Shown: one piece after another, positions 1-7,236 of the stretch
How positions within the stretch are numbered: position 1 is the stretch's first letter
How the letters are laid out: each line of letters opens with the position of its first letter
Origin: Clostridiales bacterium
GTDB taxonomy: Bacteria > Bacillota > Clostridia > Oscillospirales > Oscillospiraceae
DNA length: 9,233 nt
Assembly: GCA_029098065.1 (NCBI GenBank)
Contig: JAQXNP010000164.1
Span: 1-9,233 of the forward strand
Reading direction: 5' to 3'
The notes under the pieces: generated by a model
Databases searched by the model: none
Told to the model about the DNA's origin: nothing
Seen by the model: only the letters and a program-made list of their open reading frames with translations
Translations under genes and position numbers: made by a program

Positions 1-1
1 T

Positions 2-676
2 CTCATCGACAAGCCCAACTCCGGCGTCTCCGACAGCCGCAACCGCGCCATGGATCAGGCGCAGGGAAAGTACCTCCAGTTTCTGGACGGAGATGACTGG
101 CTCACTCCCGATGCCACTGAGACCTTTGTTCACACGGCGGAGAGCACAGGCGGGGATCTTGTCATCAGCCATTTTTACCGGGTGGCTGGGGATCGGGTGG
201 CTCAGCGGGGGCATATCAAAAAAGAGGCCGTCCTCACCCGAAAGGACTTTGCCGAACAGATGATGAAGGCTCCGGCCAACTACTACTATGGTGTCCTCTG
301 GAACAAGTTTTTCCGCCGCTCCATCGTGGAGGCCCATCATTTGCGCTGCGCCGCGGAGGTCAAATGGTGCGAAGACTTCCTCTTCAATCTGGATTACATT
401 GAGTATGCCCGTCTGATCGCCGCTGTACCCAAGCCTCTTTATTATTACCGGAAACGGGAGGACAGTCTGGTCAATACCCAAGCCTCGCTACGGACCACCA
501 TCGCCACCAAGAAGAGCACCTTCGCCTATTACAAAGAGCTTTACCAGAAGCTGGACCTCTATGAAGAACAAAAGGCCAATGTCTACCGCTATCTGATCTC
601 CGCCGCCGTGGACGGAACGGTCACTCCCCTCTCACCAAAATTGGGTCAGGAGCGGGAAAGCGGCAGCCTCCTGTGA
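2..676 (+). CDS. Glycosyltransferase family 2, 5'-truncated by the window edge
   Basis: The reading frame is open from base 2, so the gene starts upstream of the window and about 224 residues of its C-terminal part are visible. It would transfer a sugar from a nucleotide-sugar donor onto a glycan at the cytoplasmic face of the membrane, as in exopolysaccharide or capsule synthesis; donor and acceptor cannot be read from the sequence. Visible GT-A marks are N-S-G-V-S-D-S-R-N-R-A just after the edge, then F-L-D-G-D-D-W, the DxD-type metal and nucleotide-sugar site. Further along, W-C-E-D-F-L-F-N holds the acidic E-D pair usual in this family, followed by L-Y-Y-Y-R. There is no clear membrane segment in the visible part. 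The TGA stop at 674-676 is followed directly by a strong terminator, so this is the last gene of its transcript. The family is sure; the substrate is unknown. Confidence 0.93.
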   Translation, partial: LIDKPNSGVSDSRNRAMDQAQGKYLQFLDGDDWLTPDATETFVHTAESTGGDLVISHFYRVAGDRVAQRGHIKKEAVLTRKDFAEQMMKAPANYYYGVLWNKFFRRSIVEAHHLRCAAEVKWCEDFLFNLDYIEYARLIAAVPKPLYYYRKREDSLVNTQASLRTTIATKKSTFAYYKELYQKLDLYEEQKANVYRYLISAAVDGTVTPLSPKLGQERESGSLL

Positions 677-679
677 CAA

Positions 680-715
680 AAAAGTGCCGCTGACGCTCCC
701 GTCAGCGGCGCTTTT
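680..715. terminator. Bidirectional terminator between the glycosyltransferase and leuB
   Basis: Bases 680-695 pair with 700-715 across a CTCC loop. The stem is 16 bp, with a single T-G wobble at 685/710. It begins AAAA and ends TTTT, so each strand reads a GC-rich hairpin followed by a U-tract. It starts 4 bases after the glycosyltransferase stop and ends just before the leuB stop at 717-719, so it can end both convergent transcripts. Confidence 0.93.
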
Positions 716-716
716 C

Positions 717-1802
717 TCACCTGTTTTCAATCTTCTCCCGGATGAGCCGGCCCATCTCCCTGGTGCCGATGGCCTTTTCCCCCGGCTTGGCGATGTCCGG
801 TGTCCGCCAGCCCTCAGCCAGTACGGCGTCCACCGCCTGCTCGATGGCGTCAGCCTCCGCCGCCTTCTGGAAAGAGTAGCGGAACATCATGGCCACGGAG
901 AGGATGGTGGCGATGGGATTGGCCTTATCCTGCCCGGCGATGTCGGGTGCGGACCCGTGGATCGGTTCATAGAGACCCGGGGCCCCGTCTCCGATGGAGG
1001 CGGAGGGCAGCAGGCCGATGGAACCGGTGACCATGCTGTCCTCATCGGAGAGGATATCACCGAACATGTTTTCAGTGACCACCACATCAAACTGGCCGGG
1101 AGCCCGGACGATCTGCATGGCGCAGTTGTCCACCAGCACGTCCTCATAGGCCACGTCGGGGTACTCCTCCGCCAAACGGTGCATAACGCTCCGCCACAGC
1201 CGGGAGGTCTCCAGCACATTGGCCTTGTCCACGCTGGAGACCTTGTGCCGGCGCAGCCGCGCCAGTTCAAAGGCCCGGCGGCCGATGCGCTCGATCTCCT
1301 TCTCGGAGTATGCCATCAGATCAGTCGCTTCCACGCCCCGGTCCTCGGTCTGATACTTGTCCCGTTTGCCGAAATAGATACCGCCGGTGAGTTCCCGAAC
1401 CATCATCAGGTCGATACCCTGCTCCGCGGTCTCCTTTTTCAGTGGGCAGGCGTCCGCCATGGCCGGGCGCAGAACGGCGGGGCGCAGATTAGCATAGAGC
1501 CCCAGATCCTTCCGGATGGCCAGCAGTGCGGTTTCGGGCCGCTGCTCAGCGGGCTTGTCCGCTCCCCACTTGGGCCCGCCCACGGCGCCCAGAAGGACCG
1601 CGTCACAGGCCCTGCACTTCTCGGCGGTACCGTCTGGATAGCTCTTCCCCACCGCGTCGGTGGCACAACCGCCCATCAGTACATCCACATATTCCACCTG
1701 ATGGCCGAATTTCCGGGCCACGGCATCCAGAACGCCCACGGCCTCGTTCACCACCTCGGGGCCAATGCCGTCGCCCCGGATCAAAGCGATTTTATAATTC
1801 AT
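717..1802 (-). CDS. leuB: 3-isopropylmalate dehydrogenase
   Basis: This is the NAD-dependent enzyme that oxidises and decarboxylates 3-isopropylmalate to 2-oxoisocaproate, the third dedicated step of leucine synthesis, in the cytoplasm. It has 361 residues, the normal family length. Motifs in order are G-D-G-I-G-P-E near the N-terminus, [10 protein letters not shown] (about 70-80), [10 protein letters not shown] (about 136-145), [10 protein letters not shown] with the catalytic Lys, then F-G-D-I-L-S-D-E with the metal-binding aspartates, and [13 protein letters not shown] for NAD binding. The start is set by a GAGGTG site 7 bases upstream (1810-1815) and by a 4-base ATGA overlap with the leuD stop, which implies translational coupling. 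It is the last gene of leuCDB, and its stop abuts the terminator. No key residue is missing. Confidence 0.97.
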   Translation of the reverse strand: MNYKIALIRGDGIGPEVVNEAVGVLDAVARKFGHQVEYVDVLMGGCATDAVGKSYPDGTAEKCRACDAVLLGAVGGPKWGADKPAEQRPETALLAIRKDLGLYANLRPAVLRPAMADACPLKKETAEQGIDLMMVRELTGGIYFGKRDKYQTEDRGVEATDLMAYSEKEIERIGRRAFELARLRRHKVSSVDKANVLETSRLWRSVMHRLAEEYPDVAYEDVLVDNCAMQIVRAPGQFDVVVTENMFGDILSDEDSMVTGSIGLLPSASIGDGAPGLYEPIHGSAPDIAGQDKANPIATILSVAMMFRYSFQKAAEADAIEQAVDAVLAEGWRTPDIAKPGEKAIGTREMGRLIREKIENR

Positions 1803-2290
1803 TTCGCCACACCTCTGGCTTTCAGGGAATTCAGCAGTCCGCCGCTTTTGATAATACCCTCAATAAACTCCGGGAAGGGAGCCGCCTGCCAGGACTTTCC
1901 CTGTGTGTCATCGGTGATGACTCCAGTGGCGAAATCCACGCTGACCGCGTCTCCGGGAACGATGGCCTCGGCGGCCTCAGGGCACTCCAGGATGGGCAGG
2001 CCGATGTTGATGGAATTGCGGTAGAAAATGCGGGCAAAGCTCTTGGCGATGACGCACTTGACGCCGCTGGCCTTGATGGCCAGAGGGGCGTGCTCCCGGG
2101 AGGAGCCGCAGCCGAAATTGGCGCCGCCCACCACAATGTCGCCCTCCTCCACCGTTTTGGCGAAGTCGGCGTCAATATCCTCCATACAGTGGGAGGCCAG
2201 GGCCTTGGGATCGGGGTCGTTCAGGTGCCGGGCGGGAATGATGACATCGGTGTCCACGTTGTCGCCGTATTTGTAAATTTTCATATTCAT
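1799..2290 (-). CDS. leuD: 3-isopropylmalate dehydratase, small subunit
   Basis: This is the swivel-domain subunit of isopropylmalate isomerase. Together with LeuC it interconverts 2- and 3-isopropylmalate in the cytoplasm. It has 163 residues, which matches the short LeuD type found with short LeuC proteins in clostridia and archaea, rather than the ~200-residue enterobacterial type. The N-terminal [11 protein letters not shown] (about 13-23) and [11 protein letters not shown] (about 58-68) are hallmark motifs, followed by the substrate loop [11 protein letters not shown]. An AAGGA site lies 5 bases before the chosen ATG; a second in-frame ATG two codons later would sit 11 bases away and is a possible alternative. 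The gene begins 39 bases after leuC and overlaps leuB by 4 bases, so the three are one operon. Confidence 0.96.
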   Translation of the reverse strand: MNMKIYKYGDNVDTDVIIPARHLNDPDPKALASHCMEDIDADFAKTVEEGDIVVGGANFGCGSSREHAPLAIKASGVKCVIAKSFARIFYRNSINIGLPILECPEAAEAIVPGDAVSVDFATGVITDDTQGKSWQAAPFPEFIEGIIKSGGLLNSLKARGVAK

Positions 2291-2329
2291 TTCGATCCTT
2301 TCACTGGTCTTTGACGGAACGTTCTCTGT

Positions 2330-3592
2330 TCAGGAGAGGGAGGCGGGGTCCACGATCTCCCCTGACACAGCGGCGGCGGCAGCCACCGCAGGATTGGCCA
2401 GAATGATCTCAGAATCGGTGGGACCCATACGGCCCACAAAGTTCCGGTTGGTGGTGGAGACACAGCGCTCTCCATTGGACAGCACACCCATGTGGCCGCC
2501 CAGACAGGGCCCGCAGGTGGGGGTGGATACGGCGCAGCCGGCGGTGATAAAGGTCTCGATATAGCCCTCCCGCATGGCGTCCATGTAGATCTGCTGAGTG
2601 GCGGGGATGACAATGCAGCGCACCCCGTCATGAACCGTCCGCCCCTCCAGAATGGCGGCGGCCTCCGCCAAGTCCTTGAGCCGGCCGTTGGTGCAGGAAC
2701 CGATGACCACCTGCTGCACCGGAGTACCGGCCACCTGATCCACCGTCCGGGTGTTGGAGGGCAGATGAGGCAGAGAGACGGTGGGCCGCAGTTCGGACAG
2801 ATCAATGACGACTTCCCGGGTGTACTCGGCGTCGGCATCGGCCTCTACCCCCTCCCAGGGGCGCTGCACCCGGCCCTCCAGGTAAGTCCAGGTTTGATAA
2901 TCCACCGGGAAGATGCCGTTCTTGGCCCCCGCCTCGATGGCCATGTTGGAGATGGTGAAACGGTCATCCATGGAGAGTTCGGCCACGCCCTCCCCGGCAA
3001 ACTCCAGGGACTGATAAAGGGCTCCGTCCACCCCGATCAGCCCGATGAGATGGAGGATGATATCCTTGCCCCCCACATACCGGGGCAGCTTCCCCTTCAA
3101 GGTCACCTTGATGGCGGACGGCACCTTGAACCACAGACTGCCGGTCGCCATGGCAGCCGCCATATCAGTGGAGCCAATGCCGGTGGAGAAAGCCCCCAGC
3201 GCCCCGTAAGTACAGGTGTGGGAGTCTGCGCCCACAATCACCTCGCCGGGGGCGGTGAGCCCCTGCTCGGGCAGCAGGGCATGCTCAATCCCCACTTTGC
3301 CCACATCAAAAAAGTTGGTGATGCTGTGTTTTTTCGCGAATTCCCTGGCCTGTGCGCACAGTTGGGCGGACTTGATGTCCTTACAGGGGGTAGAGTGGTC
3401 CAGCACAATGGCAATCTTATCCCGATCGAAGATCTGGGTCAGCCCCGCCTTTTCAAATTCGGTGATCGCCACAGGGGCCGTGATATCGTTGCCCAGCACC
3501 AGGTCCACCTTGGCCTCCACCAGCTGTCCGGGTTTCACCTCACTGAGTCCCGCGTGCTTCGCCAGGATCTTTTGGGTCATGGTCATTCCCAT
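2330..3592 (-). CDS. leuC: 3-isopropylmalate dehydratase, large subunit
   Basis: This is the aconitase-family catalytic subunit of isopropylmalate isomerase, which holds the 4Fe-4S cluster. It has 420 residues, the shorter clostridial/archaeal class rather than the ~466-residue enterobacterial class. Cluster ligands are visible as C300 in V-I-G-S-C-T-N-G-R and C360/C363 in T-C-G-P-C-L-G-G. Other aconitase signatures are D-H-S-T-P (about 65-69) and [10 protein letters not shown] (about 121-130). An AAGGAGGG ribosome site (3601-3608) sits about 9 bases before the chosen ATG; two later in-frame ATGs (codons 3 and 5) are less well placed. It is the first gene of leuCDB and diverges from a Crp/Fnr-type regulator. 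The short class is related to homoaconitase and methylthioalkylmalate isomerases, but leuD and leuB next door make the leucine role by far the best reading. Confidence 0.96.
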   Translation of the reverse strand: MGMTMTQKILAKHAGLSEVKPGQLVEAKVDLVLGNDITAPVAITEFEKAGLTQIFDRDKIAIVLDHSTPCKDIKSAQLCAQAREFAKKHSITNFFDVGKVGIEHALLPEQGLTAPGEVIVGADSHTCTYGALGAFSTGIGSTDMAAAMATGSLWFKVPSAIKVTLKGKLPRYVGGKDIILHLIGLIGVDGALYQSLEFAGEGVAELSMDDRFTISNMAIEAGAKNGIFPVDYQTWTYLEGRVQRPWEGVEADADAEYTREVVIDLSELRPTVSLPHLPSNTRTVDQVAGTPVQQVVIGSCTNGRLKDLAEAAAILEGRTVHDGVRCIVIPATQQIYMDAMREGYIETFITAGCAVSTPTCGPCLGGHMGVLSNGERCVSTTNRNFVGRMGPTDSEIILANPAVAAAAAVSGEIVDPASLS

Positions 3593-3620
3593 CTTTGGGT
3601 CCCTCCTTGTTCATTGTTAG

Positions 3621-3669
3621 GTACAGTATGACACTTTTTTGCCCAAAAGAATGTAAAGTATGATATAAT
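3621..3669 (+). promoter_or_regulatory. Extended -10 promoter of the Crp/Fnr gene, with a spaced direct repeat
   Basis: TGATATAAT at 3661-3669 is a perfect extended -10 element (TG at 3661-3662, TATAAT at 3664-3669). No good -35 lies at 16-18 bases; TTGCCC at 3639-3644 would need a 19-base spacer. AGTATGA occurs twice, at 3625-3631 and 3657-3663. With flanks, 11 of 14 bases match between 3621-3634 and 3653-3666, a 32-base period of about three helical turns, and the second copy overlaps the -10. These may be operator half-sites; the factor is unknown. No convincing leuC promoter was found on the other strand, although one must lie here or just beyond. Confidence 0.6.
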
Positions 3670-3688
3670 TTGAATGAGGTGTGGCGCC

Positions 3689-4303
3689 ATGAAAACAGAT
3701 TGGTCCCCTCTTGCCGAGGGGAGACCTGCAAAGACTTACTCGCCCGGGCAGTTTATTTATCTGCAGGGCACAGACGCAAAGTATTTTTACTACCTGGCCG
3801 AAGGTACCGCCCGGAGCTTCATCAGTTCTTCTGAAGGCTCTGAGCGGCTCCTAACCGTCCATCATACAGGCGATCTGATGGGGGAGGCCTCCTTTTTCGA
3901 CCAGTGTCCCCGGGTGTCTTCAGCTGTGGCAGTCACAGTATGCAAAGTTGTGTCAGTGGACCGGGCACAGTTGGATCAGGTGTTCCAGAATCACCCGGAA
4001 CTGGCTTTTCCCATGCTGCGTTACCTGTCCCGGACGGTACGGCTGCTGTCGGGCCATGTGGATGACATCTCCTTCCGCCCCGCTGACCGGCGGGTCGCCC
4101 GCGCGCTGCTGGATCAGGCTGGCCCGGATGGGATGATCCGCTGCACGCAGGAGGAGCTGGGCTCCGCTGTGGGAACCAGCCGGGTAACAGTGAGCCGGGT
4201 GCTCTCCCAATTCGCCGCCCGGGGCTGGCTGGAGCGGGGCTACCGAAATCTCCGGCTTTTAAACCGGAACGCTCTGGAGGAATACGCCGATAGCGATGAC
4301 TGA
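3689..4303 (+). CDS. Crp/Fnr-family transcription regulator
   Basis: This is a 204-residue cytoplasmic DNA-binding regulator. Residues ~15-115 form a cyclic-nucleotide-binding-like beta barrel: Y-S-P-G-Q-F-I-Y-L-Q-G, then G-D-L-M-G-E-A-S-F-F at 61-70 and R-V-S-S at 75-78, which resembles a phosphate-binding cassette. Residues ~130-200 form a Crp-type winged helix: T-Q-E-E-L-G-S-A-V-G-T-S-R-V-T-V-S-R-V-L, with the recognition helix at about 163-175. There is no N-terminal Cys cluster, so oxygen sensing through an Fnr-like iron-sulphur centre is unlikely; a cNMP or other small ligand is open. The ATG at 3689 is chosen because GAGGTG lies 7 bases upstream. The in-frame ATG at 3674 lies at or upstream of the expected transcription start. 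With the -10 at 3664-3669, the leader would be only about 13 bases. It is divergent from leuC, so control of leuCDB, itself, or both is plausible but not shown. Confidence 0.9.
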   Translation: MKTDWSPLAEGRPAKTYSPGQFIYLQGTDAKYFYYLAEGTARSFISSSEGSERLLTVHHTGDLMGEASFFDQCPRVSSAVAVTVCKVVSVDRAQLDQVFQNHPELAFPMLRYLSRTVRLLSGHVDDISFRPADRRVARALLDQAGPDGMIRCTQEELGSAVGTSRVTVSRVLSQFAARGWLERGYRNLRLLNRNALEEYADSDD

Positions 4304-4486
4304 CAATTATCTTTGCTTTCCAGAGCATCTGAGCCCCAATTTTTAATCGGGAAAGGAAAACAGTTTTAGTAAAATACCGTTTGGGCGGAAATCTCCCCTG
4401 GAAAGACGGCGATCCTGCCGTGAATCTCAAGCCTGTTCACCGGTTTCCGTGTTGACAGAACAGCTGGTTCCCCGCAGGCCGTCCCC

Positions 4487-4528
4487 AAAACATCCTTCAA
4501 AATCAATCTATAATGAAAAGGATGTTTT
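4487..4528 (+). repeat. 11-bp inverted repeat over the start of the broken DMT gene
   Basis: AAAACATCCTT (4487-4497) is a perfect inverted copy of AAGGATGTTTT (4518-4528), with a 20-base loop that contains the first candidate ATG (4513). A fifth T follows at 4529. The stem could be a weak terminator for transcripts leaving the Crp/Fnr gene, or a structure hiding the translation start. Bases 4304-4486 hold no gene, no clear terminator and only an isolated TTGACA (4452-4457) with no matching -10. Confidence 0.4.
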
Positions 4529-5440
4529 TCCCTGCGAATTGGTTTCTGCTGTCCCTGATCGCAATCCTGTTCTGGAGCGGTTCCGATCTTTTCTCCAAAA
4601 TGGGCTCCGGATCTGATGACATTTACAGCCACAAAAATGGTCTTGGCAGTTGGTTTGGTCATGGGCAATCACGCCCTCTTCCTCATTGCCGCCGGCAATC
4701 CCTTCTCCCTGAGAGACATCGTGACCTATTTGCCCGCCTCGGCCATGCATGTTTTGTTCATGATCCTGAGCTATGTGGGACTGCGGTACATTGGGCTGTC
4801 CGTGTCCTCCCCCGTCTGCAACTCCTCCGGAGCTGTGGCCGCCGTACTGTGCTTTGTATTTCTGAATGAAACCATATCCGGCCTCCAGCCGCTGGGTGTG
4901 GTACTGGTTTGCGCCGGCGTGTTCTTAAAGCGGAAAGATAACGCCGAACGGGCCGCTCAGGGACTGACCACTGACGCCAAGCACTCCAAAAGCATCATCG
5001 CCATTGCGTTTCCCTGCTCTACTGTCTGATTGACGGTCTTGGCACCTTTGCCGACGCCATTTTGATGGACGAGAAGCTCAGTATCATCGCCGAGGAACAG
5101 GCGAATATCGCCTATGAACTCACCTCCTGGTGATGGCTGTTTTTTCCTTGATTTACCTGGTGTTCATCAAAAAGGCCAAATTTGAGGTTCCTCGGGAAAT
5201 TCCAAAAATCGGCGCCGCTCTCTGCGAAACGGCCGGGCAGTTCCCCTGTATTTACGCCATTGGATCCAACGCCATTTGGGCCGCGCCCATGATTTCTTCC
5301 TACTGTATCATACCTCTGGTGTGGAGCCGCCTTTTCTCAAGGAAAAGCTCACCCAAACCCAGTACGCGGTGATTGTCGCGGCGGCGGTGGGCATCATCAT
5401 TCTTGGGCAGGCATGCTTTCCTCCCCAACCCGCAAAATGA
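4513..5440 (+). pseudogene. EamA/DMT-superfamily permease, broken by four single-base frameshifts
   Basis: Drug/metabolite-transporter permeases have ten membrane helices in two EamA repeats and move small metabolites across the cytoplasmic membrane. Here the homology runs through all three frames in order. Helix 1 is at 4513-4635 (W-F-L-L-S-L-I-A-I-L-F-W-S-G-S-D-L). K-M-V-L-A-V-G-L-V-M-G and three more helices follow to about 5008. Then L-L-Y-C-L-I-D-G-L-G-T-F-A-D-A runs to about 5124, V-M-A-V-F-S-L-I-Y-L to about 5333, and L-K-E-K-L-T-Q-T-Q-Y-A-V ends at TGA 5438-5440. The implied lesions are one extra A in 4633-4637, one base lost near 5009-5013, one near 5124-5128, and one T lost in 5332-5335. 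Correcting all four gives exactly 310 codons, a normal length. No good ribosome site precedes 4513, so the original start may differ. The substrate is unknown. Confidence 0.87.
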
Positions 5441-5474
5441 GAGCCTGGAGATCTTTGTCTCCAGGCTCTTTCCA
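5441..5474. terminator. Terminator between the two convergent broken transporter genes
   Basis: GAGCCTGGAGA (5441-5451) pairs perfectly with TCTCCAGGCTC (5458-5468) across a 6-base loop. The + strand continues TTTCCATTT; the - strand continues TCATTTTG. The stem starts directly after the DMT stop and ends 7 bases from the - strand stop at 5476-5478, so it can serve both genes. Its intact state fits recent decay of its neighbours. Confidence 0.85.
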
Positions 5475-5475
5475 T

Positions 5476-6806
5476 TTAAATGCCGCCGCAAACGATTCCA
5501 AGAATAATTACCGCGCCGGTGATAAAACAGAAGACATACCGGCCCATGGGTTCCAACCATTTTCCGATGGGTTTCTCCCGGCCCAGCTGGACCTGGCTGC
5601 GGGCGAAGTCCTTCCCCATGATCCAGAAAAACAGCACCGCGGAGATCAGCGCTCCCAGCGGAATGATGTAAATAGACACCGCGTCCATCCAGGCGCTCAC
5701 CACATCACCGTTTTCGATGAAAATACCCACCAGGGCGGCGACGGCCACCACGATCACGCTGGACTTTTTCCGCGAGAAGTGCAGCCGCTGCTGAAGCGCC
5801 TCCACCGGGGTCTCAAAGAGGTTGACAATGGAGGTGAGTCCGGCAAAGAGGATGGCCACAAAAAAGACGATGGAGAACAGCCGCCCGCCAGGCATGGATT
5901 GGAAAATCGCGGGCATGGTGATAAAGAGAAGCGGAGGGCCGGAGCCCGGATCAAAGCCAAAGGCGAACACCGCCGGAATCACCACCAGAGAGGCCAGGAT
6001 GGCGGCAAGAGTGTCAAAGACGGCGATATTACGGGCACAGTTTACAACGTTCTCATCTTTACTCAAATAGGAGCCGTACACCACTGTACCGGATCCTGCC
6101 AGGGACAGAGAAAAGAAACACTGGCCCAGAGCATAAATCCAGGTCTGGGGCTTGAACAGATACTCCCATCTGGGAACAAACAGATACTGGTATCCCTCAA
6201 AAGCCCCGGGGATAAAGGCCACGCGAATCGCCATGAAGAAAAAGAGCACAAAGAACAGCGGCATCATGACCTTGTTTATTTTTCGATCCCTGCCGTTACA
6301 CCGGCGATCATGACGAAGAGGGCAATCACCAACCCCAGCATATGCCAGCCTACGCTGCCGAAGTCTCCTACAATCTGTCCGAAATAGTCCGAAGTGGACT
6401 CGCTGGCCAGCATTCCTCCGCCGATGGCTCCCCACAAATAGCGCAGGACCCAGCCGATGACCACAGCATATCCGATTCCGATGGCCAGGGAGCCGATGAC
6501 GGGAATGATGCCAATATCCTTGGCCGGTTTATTCCGCAGAGTCAGAGCTTTTCGGAACGTACCCAGCGGCCCGGCCTGCCCCCAACGGCCAAAGGCGATC
6601 TCTCCCGCCACACCAGTGAAGCCCAGTACGGCGGCACAGATAAAGTAGGCGATGAGGAAAGAGGCTCCGCCATACTTGGCAGTACGGTAAGGAAACGCCC
6701 ACACGTTCGCCATACCCACTGCCGAGCCGATGCAGGCCAGGATAAATCCCCATCGGTCGGAAAACTGTTCCCGCTGTTCCACAGTGGGAAGTTTGTCGTC
6801 AGACAT
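5476..6806 (-). pseudogene. Neurotransmitter:sodium symporter (SNF) family transporter with one frameshift
   Basis: NSS (LeuT-fold) proteins use the sodium gradient to import amino acids or related amines across the cytoplasmic membrane. The first 176 codons (6806 to about 6279) hold the typical TM1 signature G-S-A-V-G-M-A-N-V-W-A-F-P-Y and end at V-T-A-G-I-E-K-stop. The frame then shifts and continues I-N-K-V-M-M-P-L-F-F for another 267 residues to TAA at 5476-5478. One base missing from the T run 6279-6283 (an A run in the coding strand) explains it: restoring it gives I-E-K-I-N-K and a 443-residue protein, close to the ~440-450 residues of bacterial 11-12 helix members. GGGGAG (6817-6822) lies 10 bases before the ATG. 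No other damage is seen, so slippage, phase variation, a fresh mutation or a read error remain possible. Confidence 0.9.
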
Positions 6807-6903
6807 CTGGATCTATCTCCCCTTTCTGGATGAGGCAAAAATTGCAGGAAAAACCGTCCTATTTCCGTCTAGCCCTTCTCACCTCCTCTCCCTCCCAGCG
6901 GGC

Positions 6904-6944
6904 AGAAGGGGCGCCCCACCGGCAGCGGAGGCGCCCTTCTTTTT
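6904..6944 (+). terminator. GC-rich hairpin with T-run, oriented against the local genes
   Basis: AGAAGGGGCGCC (6904-6915) pairs with GGCGCCCTTCT (6930-6940), with one bulged G at 6911 and a 14-base loop. On the + strand it runs into TTTTT (6940-6944), which overlaps the spoIVA stop. Both flanking genes are on the - strand, where the hairpin is followed by GC-rich sequence rather than a U-tract. It could still fold at the 3' end of the spoIVA message, or block antisense transcription entering spoIVA. Confidence 0.6.
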
Positions 6945-7224
6945 ACAGAATGATGCAGATGAGCCCGCCGGAACCCTCATTGATGATTCTCTGCAGCGTT
7001 TCCCTCAGTTTTTCCTGGGCATCCTCCGGCATCCGTTTCAATTTTCCGTTCAGATCCTCACCGACCAGCTCATGGAAGGACTTTCCAAATATGTTTGACT
7101 CCCAGATCTTAGCCGTGTCCCCCTCAAATTCCTGGAGCAGATAGCCCACCATTTCCTCCGACTGTTTCTCGCTTCCTACAATGGGGGAAACCTCGGTTTC
7201 GATATCCGCCCTTATCATATGTAT
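6943..7224 (-). pseudogene. spoIVA: spoIVA, C-terminal fragment only (about 93 codons)
   Basis: SpoIVA is the ATPase that polymerises on the outer forespore surface and forms the base layer of the spore coat; it is ~490 residues in Bacillus. The fragment reads I-H-M-I-R-A-D-I-E-T-E-V-S-P-I-V-G and then E-K-Q-S-E-E. Further on are F-E-G-D-T, S-N-I-F-G-K-S, and the typical tail I-N-E-G-S-G-G-L-I-C-I-I-L, ending at TAA 6943-6945. These are recalled family motifs, not a database match. The N-terminal ATPase domain and middle region (~400 residues) are absent. In-frame homology extends upstream only to about 7224 and meets TAA at 7231-7233, inside the recombinase gene. There is no ribosome site for the internal ATG at 7218, but that ATG overlaps the recombinase stop (ATGA), so coupled synthesis of a ~91-residue tail is possible. 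The fragment shows no frameshift or stop, as expected if it is still under selection or was split recently. Confidence 0.88.
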
Positions 7225-7236
7225 TGTCTGTTACAA
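7215..7236. other. Element/chromosome junction, probable recombinase attachment site
   Basis: SpoIVA homology and recombinase coding meet within these bases. On the - strand the recombinase TGA (7217-7215) lies inside the codons for spoIVA His-Met-Ile. TTGT (7224-7227) and ACAA (7233-7236) form a small inverted repeat, and CATATG (7216-7221) is palindromic. The spoIVA codons at the edge (ATA CAT ATG ATA AGG) are AT-rich and use codons that look uncommon in the leu genes, which hints that the element may supply part of them. The exact crossover cannot be placed without the other end. Confidence 0.5.

Noticed and set aside
684..2024. Long + strand open frame across leuB and leuD
   Set aside because: It is the antisense shadow of two well-identified genes; its residue pattern (Gly/His/Pro-rich, no motifs) fits no protein family.
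2492..3631. Long + strand open frame across leuC
   Set aside because: Antisense shadow of leuC in GC-rich DNA, with no ribosome site and no recognisable motif.
3674..3688. Earlier in-frame ATG (3674) for the Crp/Fnr gene
   Set aside because: It lies at or upstream of the transcript start predicted from TATAAT at 3664-3669 and has no ribosome site; the ATG at 3689 does.
4452..4457. TTGACA as a promoter for the DMT gene
   Set aside because: No -10 like sequence occurs at 16-18 bases; TATAAT at 4509-4514 is too far away and overlaps the candidate start codon.
4433..4463. CTGTTC...GAACAG inverted repeat as an operator
   Set aside because: Only 6 bp with a 19-base gap; expected by chance and not linked to a promoter.
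5413..6387. 324-codon + strand open frame across the NSS gene
   Set aside because: Antisense of the membrane protein; the rich charged and His content is the usual mirror image of hydrophobic codons.
6879..6887. Perfect ribosome-site-like AGGAGGTGA on the - strand upstream of the NSS gene
   Set aside because: No start codon follows at a usable distance and it sits in a purine-rich stretch; chance is likely.
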